A DNA stretch of 64,000 nt from assembly GCA_025093555.1 (NCBI GenBank), contig JAIWNF010000023.1, positions 496,001 through 560,000 on the forward strand, read 5' to 3'. Both the position numbers and the translations under genes were made by a program. The stretch comes from Circinella umbellata (taxonomy: Eukaryota; Mucoromycota; Mucoromycetes; Mucorales; Lichtheimiaceae). The notes under the pieces were generated by a model. It was not told the DNA's origin and ran no database searches. It saw only the letters and a list, made by a program, of their open reading frames with translations. Numbering within the stretch: the stretch's first letter is position 1; every line of letters starts with the position of its first letter. This document shows positions 32,698 through 44,350 of this stretch, in pieces.

Positions 32698-33764
32698 ATG
32701 TCGTCGACTGAAAAGAAATATGAAGAAATGACGCCTGAAGAACGTGAGGTGTATGATAAGGCACAAAAAATTCTTGAACAAGAAGAACAAGATAAATTAC
32801 CATACAAGTAAATGTCTTCTTTTTTTTTCTCTTTTGAATAGATATTCATATTAACGCAAAGGAAGATTGTGTCAATTTTAACTCATTTACAACAAATGAT
32901 TCATTCAAAATTAATAAATAAATAATAAGGTGGCGTCAAACATTACAAGATGTTGACGTTACTATCCCAGTTCCCAAGGGAACGCGTGGGCGCGATCTTC
33001 AAGTGGAATTAAAAAAGAAACATATTAAAGTAGCACTCAAGGGCCAACCTGCTATCATTGAGGTAATACATTTTAATTATTATTATTTACTGTTAATATA
33101 GAGTATACGATGGGTATAGATCAACAAAAGTCAACAATTTTCTTTTTTGAATTATTAGGGCGAATTATGTAAAGATATCAAGGTGGATGATAGTACTTGG
33201 ACTATTGGTAATATAATTGGATTATTTGAAAGCAGTAACTTACTGAGTTTGATAATATTAACCATAATAATAATAATAATCAGATAATCAACAAGAAGTA
33301 CTTGTGCATTTGGAAAAAAGTAATCAAATGACTTGGTGGGAGAATGTAGTTACTACAGCACCCAAAATTGATACCAAAAAGATTCAACCTGAAAACTCGA
33401 AATTGAATGATCTAGATGGTGAAACACGCGCTATGGTGGAAAAAATGATGGTAAAAAAAAGAAGAATGTATTATTTGGGATTTATTCTTGTCTGATAATA
33501 ATAAATGCTTTTTTGATATATAATTATATAGTTTGATCAACGTCAAAAGGCAATGAATAAACCAGATAGTGATACACTTAGAAAACAAGAAGTATTCGAA
33601 TCATTCAAGAAACAACACCCTGAAATGGATGTAAGTTTCTTATAATATTTATTTTTCTTCTCTCTTTTTTTTTAATGGATAATAAATATGTAACTTCTAA
33701 TTATATATGCTGACATCAATTCCTTATTGTATATAGTTCAGCAACGTAAAATTCGATCAATAAA
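32698..33764 (+). CDS. nudC: NudC nuclear-distribution protein (CS/p23 domain)
   Basis: Six exons (32698-32807, 32930-33062, 33159-33207, 33284-33450, 33532-33630, 33738-33764) join in phase to 194 residues, typical for fungal NudC (about 198). After a charged N-terminal helix comes the CS domain: [42 protein letters not shown]. It ends with the conserved NudC tail [37 protein letters not shown]. NudC is an Hsp90 co-chaperone that stabilises LIS1 and supports dynein-driven nuclear migration, cytoplasmic in location. The last exon is only nine codons including the stop. Confidence 0.96.
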
Positions 33765-34733
33765 ATATTTATGTTGTAATAATGTGCTAGTAGTGTTATC
33801 AGGAAAAAGATTCTTGTCAGTTCATGTGGCAAAAAATAATTTGATACTATTTGTAATGAATGTTATGATATTAAAAATAACAAATACGCATTAAAAGTTC
33901 ACAAACAGTTTTTGACATATCAGCTTTCACAATATGCATAAGTACTTTTTGTTATCTACGTCGGTACTACTATACTCTTAATCTAAAGAATGTTTTTATT
34001 AGAGTGGAAAAATCACCATAAGACACTGACAGCGGCTATTATCACATATAAATCTCATAACACATTAAGGAAGCTTTTCTCTAATATAAAAACCGATTTT
34101 TGCTACAGCAAATAAAAGTTATCCTAAACAAGGTATTTTTTTTAAGAAAAAATCCGTCTTACTTATTTTTTACAGACAAACAATATTCTCATTATGCGAA
34201 ACTGCCCTAAAATAATATTCTTTTTGAATGTAACACTTGCATCACAGCTATATTAATTGTATTCGATGTCTTCTTGACCCGAAATCAGTTTCCAGTGCGA
34301 TGCAACAATTTATGCCAGCTATAGTTACCACTCACACTTTTACCGCCCTCTCCCCACTAATAAGCAAAATTAGGTCGAATGTGTTACAAAGTAAATAATA
34401 TAATAGTAATAAGGAAAAGTAAAGCTGTCGCCACAATTATGATATTAAAAAAATTGTTACAGAAAAATATTTTAAAATGTGTATATAATGTGATATATAT
34501 AAGTAGAGAAAAAAAAAGAGAGAGAGAGAGAATGTGTGGATTTACAAAACAAAATATGTGTGTGCGTGTGCTAAAGTGAGTGAATATAGTGATGGAAGAA
34601 AAAAGATAGAATAATGCGAAGGTGGAAAAGGGATAATTGTGTATGTATGTTTTATTATGGAGGAGAAGAGAAAAATTAAAAGTAAAGCGGATGCTGGAGG
34701 AGAAGTAGTATTAATAAGAATGAATTAAAATAC
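33765..34733. other. Convergent intergenic region
   Basis: 3' flanks of nudC (+) and the Kelch kinase (-). It includes a short GA-repeat at about 34516-34530. No gene recognised. Confidence 0.55.
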
Positions 34734-37700
34734 TTATTTGTTCTGGAAGTATGGATGCTCCTATTGATATAAATATGTGTAAACGTTTAGTTTATAACCC
34801 GGTTCATTTCCAATAATATCATTTATCTAATAAATGAAAAAAAAACACTTACCAATAATTCCGAAGCATTGCCTCGTTTCATTGGATCTCGAGAAAGTAA
34901 CATTTTAATTATTTGTCTTGTTCGTGAATCTGGTACCTTACGCTCCAAATTAGGGATATAGAGTTCTTTATGTTCATTCCAACGGAGACCATTGTTCAAA
35001 ATTGGTGTAGAAGGTGATGGATGTGATACAAAGTGTAAAATTGTTTCATCTTTGATACTGCTTGCAAAAAGTGCATGTTTCGTCTCCAGTTCCTATTTTT
35101 TTTCAACAACAGATCAGTCATCCAACCAACCATATATTTTCTTTATATATATATACAGAAAAAATTAACAACTTACATAAATACAACAACCGAGGGCCCA
35201 AAGATCGACACTTGGTGTAGCAACCACGCCATTTGCACCTTCAAGACCGTATGTAGTCGCACGAGCAACTTCTGGAGGACAATATCGTGGAGTGATAACC
35301 CCGACGCACTCTTCACCGATTGTACGGCTTGCTTCAAAATCAATCAATTTCCATAGTTCACCAGTTCGATGCATGATATTACTTGGTTTTAAATCACAAA
35401 ATGCAATATCTCGTGAATGACACCATGCAAGACATTCGACAACATTTCGTGCAATAGCTCGTGTTTTTTCACGTGTCCAGGCGTGTTTTTCAGATCGCGC
35501 ACGTCGAATAGCAGTACTAAGTGTTTCATCAAGTCGTTCGAGTACTGTTGCATACTTGATCTTGTCATCATCATCATTACGTGGTTCGTCTGGTAAAGTG
35601 CTCAAGTCATAATCGTCGTCGTTTGAATTATCTTGGTCGGCATTACTGGATCGTCGTGGTAATGGTGTTCGACTTTCATCTTGAATGGTGAGTACTTCAA
35701 GTAGTTCGGCGACGTGAGATGATTTCAATTTGATAAGCGTTCGACATTCACGTTCCCAAGCTTCACGTCGACCAAACGACTTAATCACTACATTAGTATG
35801 TTGATCGTCTTTATCAGTCTTGTCAATGAATAAAACACTGTTCATTGGACCAATAATGGGTGGGATAGTCCTATCAATCTGATATCGTCGTGGAAGCATG
35901 CTGATCAATGGATTAAGAGCTGTAAATCGGTTCTGCTGTTCTGTAGTCAATTCCTTGCTATTATTTGCAAGGGGAGATGAAGATGAATAAGGTCGTTTGC
36001 TGGCACTGTTATCAGTTTCACGACTCATATCTTCTGTCACGTTACTACTGCTCGGTGTGGATGTACTGGCTGTTAATGGTACTGCTCCATTTCCACTCAA
36101 TGCCATCGTGCTACTTTGCTCTTCTGTTGCTTTTCGATTTTCGTTACTGCTATTGGTATTATTACCATTACTATTATTATTTTCGATACGACCAAGGGCA
36201 GCAAGCATTTCAAGCGGACTGACAGAGTCATAAATATTTTCTTGACCTTCACCACCCATAGGTTGATATCGTTGAATAGATGTTCGATTATTTTGGTCTT
36301 CAGGATCAGGTGTGATGGGTCGTGCTACAGGTACACTGCTCATGTTGGATGATGGATATTGGTGATGTGTGAGTGGTATATTACGTCCGTCATTATTACC
36401 ATGTGTTGCTGCACTTGCTGTTGTCGTAGTAGCTAAACTAAATTGTTGACTCGATGGTGGGATATATCTGATTGGACCTGTTGCGCTCTGTGCCTGAAAT
36501 GAAACAGATTCACCATTATCGTCATCTTGACTCCTACGTGCTGTCGTACCATCGTGTGTTGCGTGTGTTACGACAACTCGACCATCGTTTGTTTCATTGT
36601 CATCGCCAGTCGTTGCGCCCGTTGTATTGTTTGTTTGTATACTACGTAATACTTCCATACTGCTACTTAAAGGTGCGCCTGCTCCAACTGTCGCTGTAAT
36701 CGATGCTGGACTTTGTGGATTGTAATGCTCAATAGGAATACCAGCACCAGTTGCATTTGCAGCAAAGCGAGATGCTGGCATTGAAAATTCGTTTGGTTTT
36801 TGTGAAATTACTTCGTTAGGTGTTTGCGCACTACGTAATTCGCTCGAAGGTATCAATAACTGTTTGCTCGCATGTCGTGAATCACGGAAACTTCGAGTAC
36901 CGTTTGAATAAGTGGCCTGATCACTTCCGCTATCGGTAGGTGACGCTAGCTCTTCAAGTACGCCTGTCATGACTCGGTCTGTGTCACCGAGTTCTGATCG
37001 GACACCCATCATCGAATCACGGTAACTGAGTGTACCTGTCATTGCTTTTGACACACGCTTGCGACCATTCATATACACACCACCATTAAGGTTTGTTGGT
37101 GAATCCATCATGTCATAAGATGCTCGAGGATAACCACCGCCACTACCATCACTTTGGCCATCTTGTGTCCAGTAATGTGGATGATTATTATAATATTGAA
37201 CATCATCTGTCTTTTCTGATCGATCGTCTTCTTCTTTACGTCGTTGATTACGTCGTCGTCGCCAGAGAAAGAATAAAATAGCAGCAATTAGAAGCAGACC
37301 TCCAACAGATCCTACGACAGCACCAACAATGGTACCAATATTATTATCTCCAGGAGTATTATCATCTTTATGCTGTTGGTTGATACCAGTAGTTGGAATA
37401 CGTGTCCAACTCCATGCTTGAGTATCAAGTGCATACATATTAGAATCACCTGTCGCGCTACTACCCCATCCACCATAAATGTATACTTTTCCATGGGCGT
37501 CATCAAGAACTGCCGTGTGACCTACACAAGTCGCAATTTTTTTTTATATAAGAAACATTAATATGTTTCGCTGGGTCTTCCAAACAGGAAAAATAATATA
37601 ATAATAAAAAAAAGTAAAGAATAAATATATTACCCATTCGTGTACCCGGACCCTGATCCTTATTGGACATATCTTTCCGTTCCCAACTTAAAGTTGGATA

Positions 37701-39099
37701 CTTAGAAGCATCAAGAACCCAAACATCTGAATCAAAAGGTTGCGCTGTACCACCACCGTAAACGATCATTTTATCCTGCATGCAATTTGCTGTGTGCAGT
37801 CGTCTCGCGCCTGGAGCTCCGCTTGATGATGAGCTAACCGAAACTTGCAAATTCCATGCTCGGGTGCCTAAATCATAGATAACGATATTCTATTTTTATT
37901 TGTTAATTTATTTTTTCTTTGTGATAATATGCATATAATTAAGAGCCACATAATATTTTTTTTGTTGTTGTCGTTATTGATGTTTTCTTTTTATAGTGAA
38001 TACGAACCGCTGTTGCAGCACCACCACTTCCAGTAGATGTACCACCAAATACAATTAAACAATTACAAGATGGCACATAACAAGTTGAATGACCAGTGAT
38101 AGCTTGACCGTTTGAGCCTGATGTCCAAGCAAATGAATTTGCATCAAGTGTATAAAGACTGTTTTGAACAGCGTTTGCTTGTGGATAACCATTCGCGTCG
38201 ACGGAAGTACCGCCATAGGTGTAAACAGTGTTGTTGACAGTTGTGATTGCAAATTGTGCTGAACGTTCCGGGGATGATGTACCTATTTTAATTGAAAATT
38301 AAACTTTTTTTCAAGAACTTGTACCCATTTTTAAGTCACATAATATATGTACTATGTACGTGTATATAGTACTATTACTACTACTACTACACAATACAAA
38401 CAAAATAAGGGAGGTATGGCAAATGAGGAGTATATATAGATATATATATAAATATATAAAACTGTATATATCTTTTTTTGGATTATATATATAATAATAC
38501 CTAGGGGATGAAAGAAAGAAAGGGGTAATTTTTTTAACAAATAACTGGATAAACTTACTGGATGATGGAAAACTCCAACTCCAACTATTAATATCGAATT
38601 TTTGTAGCATCCCGGAAGATCCGCCCTGAGTTGTATTTCCAGCAACCACAATCATTTGACCAGAACTTGGTAACGTCGTTGCTCCGATATATACTTGAGG
38701 AAGCATATCTTGTTGATGAGCAAAATTATACCAAGATCCATTACTAGAATTCCAGACCCATACACTATTTGAGCCTTGTACTTGGTCATTATAACTTTTG
38801 CTCGTGTCTTCTGAACCACCATATAAGATTACATATGGATCGAGAAATGCTACATATTTAAATGGTGTTGTTGAAGTTTTTTTTTAATCGAATTAATTAA
38901 TTATTTTCTTCGAAATTAAAATGAAAAGAAAAATATATTTGTCTTTATTGAAATTGTTGCTAGAAACGATTGTTTTACCAGCCGCGTGGCCTGCTCTCCA
39001 TTTAACGTCAGTTTGAACATCCCCTAGTTGAGCGTTGACAAGACCGTTGAGGAGAGCAAGAAACGTCCACCACAGTACTACCGGGTGTCGACGAAACAT
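34734..39099 (-). CDS. Kelch-repeat receptor-like protein kinase (signal peptide - Kelch - TM - kinase)
   Basis: Seven exons (39099-38979, 38849-38559, 38282-38008, 37889-37634, 37521-35177, 35092-34853, 34760-34734) join in phase to 1184 residues. Residues 1-23 are a signal peptide cut before QLGD. Residues about 25-365 carry Kelch-type blades with YGG and W motifs (VILYGGSED, YTYGGTS, VFGGTS, MIVYGGGTA, VYIYGGWGS), expected to fold as an extracellular beta-propeller. A transmembrane helix at about 376-402 (IGTIVGAVVGSVGG...) is followed by stop-transfer RRRRNQRRKEE. A long Ser/Asn/Thr-rich juxtamembrane region (about 410-850) precedes a kinase domain to the C-terminus. It has VVIK (beta-3 Lys), catalytic CDLKPSN (D about 1023), DFE instead of DFG (about 1041), PPE and DLWALG. 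The Gly loop is degenerate. The last exon supplies EHPYFQNK. Ligand and targets are unknown. The topology implies a plasma-membrane or cell-wall sensor. Confidence 0.88.
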
Positions 39100-39540
39100 A
39101 TAGGGCTATAAGAAATATATTATGGATAGTGTTTAAAAATAAAAATAAGAAAAAAAAGAAGAGAGGAAAAGAGAGAAACAGGGAGAAGTGGGAAAACTGA
39201 AAGAACAATAGGCACCAAGGCAGGGGCTATCTTGAAATCTCTGCTTGTCGACAATGTGTGTTAATATTCAGCGGAGCTTCCTAGCAATGTGTAACTTGAC
39301 CTCTCAGTACCATTGGCAAGCAACTAATCGCCTTAGTTACACCAACAAAGCTTTTGTGCTGCCTGGTTATTAACTTTTATGATCAATTCTTATTTCTTTT
39401 TTTTTTGTGGGAGACTAAAGAGTCTTTTTTTATTCAATTCTTATTTCTATTACAGTGAGAACGCTAAATATTGTCACTTTGCGAAAATTAAATGTCCGTT
39501 AGTAAAAAGCAAATGCCACTTTGCCAAAATTAAATGACAC
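39100..39540. promoter_or_regulatory. Upstream region between the Kelch kinase and the Myb-nuclease module
   Basis: Divergent spacer. Two 25-bp direct repeats (39472-39496 and 39514-39538, 22 of 25 identical, core CACTTTGC-AAAATTAAATG) lie just left of the inverted repeat at 39541. No gene seen. Confidence 0.5.
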
Positions 39541-39562
39541 TAAGACCAGCGGCAGTGGTGCT
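39541..39562 (+). repeat. 22-bp inverted repeat, left copy
   Basis: Begins TAAGACCAGC and ends GGTGCT. It matches the reverse complement of 40092-40113 at 19 of 22 positions, and the pair encloses the Myb-like gene. Either terminal inverted repeats of a mobile element or paired protein-binding sites. Confidence 0.7.
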
Positions 39563-39653
39563 GTTACACCCGCTGTTATGTTAAATTTAACAGCTCACAT
39601 AACAGCTATCCCCACGCAGCGGTGCTGTTATCAAGCTGTGAAATTTCACAGCT
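39563..39653. promoter_or_regulatory. Cluster of palindromes upstream of the Myb-like gene
   Basis: Contains a 14-bp palindrome at 39579-39592 (TGTTAAATTTAACA), an inverted pair GCTGTTATG/CATAACAGC at 39572-39580 and 39598-39606, and a perfect 20-bp palindrome at 39634-39653 centred on AAATTT. The word GCTGTTA recurs. The density of twofold-symmetric sites suggests binding by a dimeric regulator, perhaps the adjacent Myb-like protein. Confidence 0.5.
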
Positions 39654-39708
39654 GTTTGAATTCAAAATAAAACTTTCCCTCTACACCCTCATCAGAGAAA
39701 AAAAACAC

Positions 39709-40056
39709 ATGCCTACTACTCCAACTACTACTCCTATCATTGTTTTTGGTACCAACATCCAACGCAAGAAGAAAGGTAAAGACTTTACCAGAGCTGAAGA
39801 CATCGGGCTTGTTGAAGCATATCTTGGCGTCACCACCCGGCCAGAAGTAGGAGACGACATGACTGATGAAACCATGTGGTCTTTGATCAAATCCGCATTC
39901 ATTACGAAAACTGGAGATCCGCATTCCCCGGATACCACTTCGTTGAAATCAAGATTCAATTCTATTTCACCGAGGTGTCAATATTTCTCTGCGAATTACG
40001 CGAAAGTGATGGCCCAGCCACATAGTGGTGAAAACGACAATGGTATAATGAGCTAA
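39709..40056 (+). CDS. Small Myb/SANT-like DNA-binding protein
   Basis: 115 residues from the ATG at 39709, which has an A-rich leader; the frame is open upstream but non-coding in look. After a Thr/Pro start and basic QRKKKGK comes DFTRAEDIGLVEAYLGV...DETMWSLIKSAF...LKSRFNSISPRCQYF. This is laid out like the trihelix/Myb-type domain found beside Harbinger-class transposases (aromatic-acidic helix 1, W in helix 2, R-F/W-x-x-I in helix 3). It lies entirely between 22-bp inverted repeats and is followed 80 bp later by a PD-(D/E)XK nuclease gene on the same strand. Likely role: target-site binding or regulation of the module. Homology is inferred from pattern only. Confidence 0.55.
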   Translation: MPTTPTTTPIIVFGTNIQRKKKGKDFTRAEDIGLVEAYLGVTTRPEVGDDMTDETMWSLIKSAFITKTGDPHSPDTTSLKSRFNSISPRCQYFSANYAKVMAQPHSGENDNGIMS

Positions 40057-40065
40057 TTTTGCATC

Positions 40066-40075
40066 TATATAAAAA
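40066..40075 (+). promoter_or_regulatory. TATA box of the nuclease gene
   Basis: TATATAAAAA lies between the stop of the Myb-like gene and the nuclease ATG at 40137, so the nuclease probably has its own promoter. Confidence 0.45.
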
Positions 40076-40091
40076 CTTCAGCAACTAAATT

Positions 40092-40113
40092 AGCACCGCT
40101 GTGGCTGGTCTTA
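40092..40113 (-). repeat. 22-bp inverted repeat, right copy
   Basis: Reverse-complement partner (19 of 22) of 39541-39562. It sits between the TATA box and the start codon of the nuclease gene, in its likely leader. Confidence 0.7.
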
Positions 40114-40136
40114 CGTTACGGTTACGTTACATTTTC

Positions 40137-40904
40137 ATGACTTCTCAAGGTAAGTTTAATGTCATGTATTCCATTTGGTTGAAAAGTTAATATTGTTCCA
40201 TACAAATAGGAGACTTATTGACATGCAAAATACCGTTCAGTATACGCCCTGGTTCTGATCAAATGAGTAAATTCGTTCTGAAACATCCTGACGTGAAGAA
40301 CATAATCACAAAAACTTTAATGGATACCAATGGAGATGCTTATAGAATCGGCGACGCAGAATGGGATCACGGCCTCAGACCTGATGTCGTATATGAGCTT
40401 ATGCACGTGTCTTTGGATCAACCACCCATTATTGTAGAAGTACAAGCAACGGTTAACGCTGATTTTATGAACCGGGCAGCACACTACTGTATTATGGCGT
40501 ATTGCAGATATAAAGTATTGCCTATCTTGCTTATATTCAACACTCAAACTACAAGCATAAGTACAAATGATAGATCTAGCCTTAAAAATTTTTGTGCTTT
40601 GTCTCTATCATGCGAGTATTGGGCGGAGAAATGTTATCTAGTCAACGTGAATAGTGCTTCTTCTGAAACCAACAACGAACTTCACCCATTCACTGCATTA
40701 TTAGTTTTTTTGATAAAGCAACAAACATGTTTATTGGAAAGCAATTCGTGGAAGGATCTCGTAACTCAATCACTATTTCATTTAGCCAAGGATTTTCTAG
40801 AACAATTTATCAAACGCGAAACAGAGCTCTTGGATACGATAACAAGTGTATGTAATATTGATATCCATGTCGTATGGCACACGTCAATCCTTCATCTCAG
40901 ATAA
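40137..40904 (+). CDS. Rpn/transposase_31-like PD-(D/E)XK nuclease
   Basis: Two exons (40137-40149 and 40210-40904) join in phase to 235 residues. The core is GLRPDVVYEL with D63, then PPIIVEVQ with E81-x-Q83, followed by ADFMNRAAHYCIMAYCRYK and LPILLIFNTQ. This D...E-x-Q arrangement with a following Y/R helix and a hydrophobic strand resembles the Rpn (recombination-promoting nuclease) / YhgA-type branch of PD-(D/E)XK enzymes, where Q often replaces K. It is expected to cut DNA. The open frame is intact and the intron is standard, so it may be active or domesticated. The preceding Myb-like gene is a probable partner. Confidence 0.6.
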
Positions 40905-42099
40905 TTAAAATATAAACTATATGTAAAAAACACTGAAATAATTTTATTACACAGGTTGCTTTCTAAATACACAAATAATAATTCTATAATGTGCTACATA
41001 AGTAATGGTCATTTGAAAGGATGCGCAAAAAAAAAAAATTAACGAGATGGTTCGATTAACTGATTTTTCCCTTCGTTCCCCCCGTTTTTTTATCCTCCTC
41101 TTTTATCTTAACAGTTTTAATGCGGTAATTATACTATATAAATATATACACAGAGAGGGCGCATTCTTTCACCCCTTTATCTTGGAATTTGTGTAATATT
41201 TTCCCTAGCATCATTTATATAATATACAATTGAAATAGCTTCTACCAGTTGCGGTAATTGTTTCATTCTCTCTCTCTTTTTTTTTCTAAACCGTACTAAC
41301 AAAACTATCACTTTTTTGCTTGTCATACCATTATTAAACTTGTTATAATTTTCTCATTACTTAAAAACATATAGGAGAATGAAATAAAAAGATAATACTT
41401 ACTGCACCAGGTAATATGCATTAGATTACAATGTTACAACCATTTCGACCTTGATAAAATTTTGTCAAACGCAATTTTTTTCACACACTATGGCTATTAA
41501 CATTCATCACGAGAATAAAAAGATGATGATAATTAAAAAAAATCTTTTTTTCCCTTGTTTTGACACTTTAACTTTAGTAATAATTGTAAAAAAAAGTTTT
41601 TTTTAGACTCAAAATATCAATATTCATATGCTCCGAATATTCTATTTTTCTTATATCAAAATAATCATGCAAGATTAAATAATCTGAAGATCAAATAAAA
41701 AGGGGAGTGCAAAAATATTTATCCAGAAGCTTTTTTTTTTTTTTTGCGTTACATGGAACTGTGCTTCACACTCACTAAGTGTATTCATCATTACTATGAG
41801 CAGCTTACTAGGTTCTGTCATTTTAGGTTTTTCCCTGTACACTATTTCATTAAACAATATAGTGATATGTACAACAATGAAAACCTGTGATTGAAAGTAG
41901 TAAAGTGCGGCTGGTAAATCTTAATTATCTTGAAAAATGAATGACGATTTTCTAACAATTTTTGTTGGTTTCGCTTCAGACGTTAATGTGGTAATAAGCT
42001 TTACAAGATACGCTTTATTTTCCTTTTTGAAATAAAAAATAAAACATTGTGCTAGTTCCCCTCCTTCTTTTATACCTTCAAAAGCCGCGCATATGCGGA
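40905..42099. other. Intergenic region
   Basis: AT-rich with many T runs. No gene recognised. Confidence 0.5.
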
Positions 42100-44350
42100 A
42101 AAACTATTAATGGGACAAAATATTAACGATGGATTTAACGAAAGAGAGTTTAGACCCAAAGTGATTATGAAAAATATCATCAGAAACACCGTTAGTCAAA
42201 TTGATGGAGAAAAAAACTTTTTGATCCATCAATACCAGTGGGAATCTTTGAAGTTATGGCGCATACATCTAGCCAACAAATGAAAAACAAAACAAATTTA
42301 AAGAGTTTGAACGGGAAACCTGAAAATACAACTTGGATTAGCGAACCGCGTTAGAAAGGATCAACAAAAGCGTACCTCCATCTATTAAAAGCCACACAAC
42401 AGAAACTGTCCGAATGCATAATACAATCAACAAACTCACTGAAAACAGAAGGCTCTAAGCGACAGTTTGGATGGAAGTCTCTAAACATTTACAACAAACG
42501 CCAAAGATACAGAATCAATTAACAGAAAGTCCATGGAACAAAGTAAGTGAATGTCAGTCTTTGGCCTCAAACAATAAGACACGAGTGGTTGTTATAGATA
42601 GACTAAACTTAAGTCTATAGAGATTCCAGATCAGTTTATGATACAGTGGGGTATCAGAAGTAGTAAAAAAGTGAAAGAGGAGCAGTAAAAGAACTTGTTT
42701 TCATCAACTTGACTTTAGTTTGCTAATTATATTCAAAACTTTTTGTACAACTCAAGGCTTGATTCTTAAGACTTAAGCCCACCTTGATTACAACATCATC
42801 TAAATCCTAAGAAAGATGCACAAGGATATAAAGGCAAAGCACTTCTTCACATCTTCAACAGTATCAAATACTTGGATGTTACTGAAAATGACACCATGAT
42901 TTAAAATGCTTACATCAATAAATTCTTTAACATCTTTCACAAAGCAAACTTTGAACAAAAGCTGACCAAACAAGCTGACACTTTCAGAAGAGGGTACTAA
43001 TGAACTATATATTATTTGCCCTAAGAAAATTACGAAGTGGTTGCTATAACTACAGAAGAGGAAATGGTAAAACATAAAGTTCTTTTTTGTGTCCTTAGCC
43101 TCCTAACAGTGGACGGATACAGCACAAACAACTATAGTTACAACATCTCTATAGTATTTATGGGATTGCTTAAAGGGGGGAGAATTCAAATGTTTGTTCA
43201 CTAATGGAAAAAAGAACAATCAATAATTTGTGGTTGTTGTTTATAATATAAAATGTCTATTGAGCATCAAATAAAGAAACCAACACTATAGAAATCCACG
43301 AAATACAGTTAAATTTTGCAGAACCATCAACAGCCAACGAAACAGTATAAAAGTTTCTTCAAGCAGATGTAATCAAATTATCATCAACTTACAGTACGTA
43401 AAATACAAGCTTTCTATCAAATCTTCACTATTCAAGAAACAAACAAACGTCAGCCTATCTTAGATTAGATTGCCACAAGATCAATAGATTTATTCAGTGC
43501 CAACATTTCCAAATAGAGAGATGTACTTTTTTGCAGGATACGTATAATCAAGATTAACGATTTTATATCCAAGTTAATCCTATCAAAAGATGCTTATGTT
43601 GTGACACCAATACATCAAAACTCTAAAAAATATTTGACATTTCAAAATCAGGGCTAATAAGTGTAATAGTACAAAACACTAACTTTTGGGATTAGTGTCA
43701 GAAAAAGAGTTTCAATAAACTGATGAGCTTTGCAATAGAGTCAGTAAGAAATAAACAGGATCCGACATGTATATATACTATTTAGACAATATTCGTATCC
43801 TGGGTCCAATGAAAACAGAAGCCGTAAAACACTCTCAGCAAGTAGTATTTTTTTTTATTACATTTAGAAATAATGAAATTCGTAATAGGTCATCAAAAAA
43901 AAATGTACTAACCTAACTCCATTACAACAGCAGAAGATCTTAGAATTTGTTTTCAATACGAAAACTATAAAAATCTCTGTTCTAATCGAAAAGTTGGCCA
44001 ATATAATGAAGTGAATAAAGCAGGCTAATAAACAATAAATGCACTCTATATAACTGCTAATATTATGTCAGTCTGTCGGGAAAAAATAGCCTCAGCGGCT
44101 TCGTGGATTAGAGAGGCCTTGCGACACATTTAGCAGATACAGAGGAATCTAGTAACAAGTTATCTCATTGCCATTAAAATTAGAGTATACTAACAAAATT
44201 GTCAGAAGAGAGCAAAAAAGATTTATTATAGTGAAAAAAAAAAAGATTACATAACAATTCAAAAGGTATCTCCTCAAGTAGTAGCCCATATATATGCATC
44301 TGACTTAGGTTGGAGAATGAATTCAGCATTCATTCAAATAATAGGTCTAT
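42100..44350 (+). pseudogene. Decayed DIRS-like (tyrosine-recombinase) retrotransposon
   Basis: All three frames carry stops, but ordered fragments of a DIRS-type pol are visible. LDCHKINRFIQ begins near 43471, SKDAYVVTPIHQNSKKYLTF near 43575-43640, TFGIS near 43683, and YLDNIRILGPMKTEAVKHSQQ near 43782-43845 (the YLDD active-site motif as YLDN). NTKTIKISV follows near 43955, and RNase H-like REALRHI and ASDLGWRMNSA lie near 44110-44325. Upstream 42100-42700 has gag-like patches. No tyrosine recombinase or terminal repeats were found. The copy is ancient and non-functional. Confidence 0.65.
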
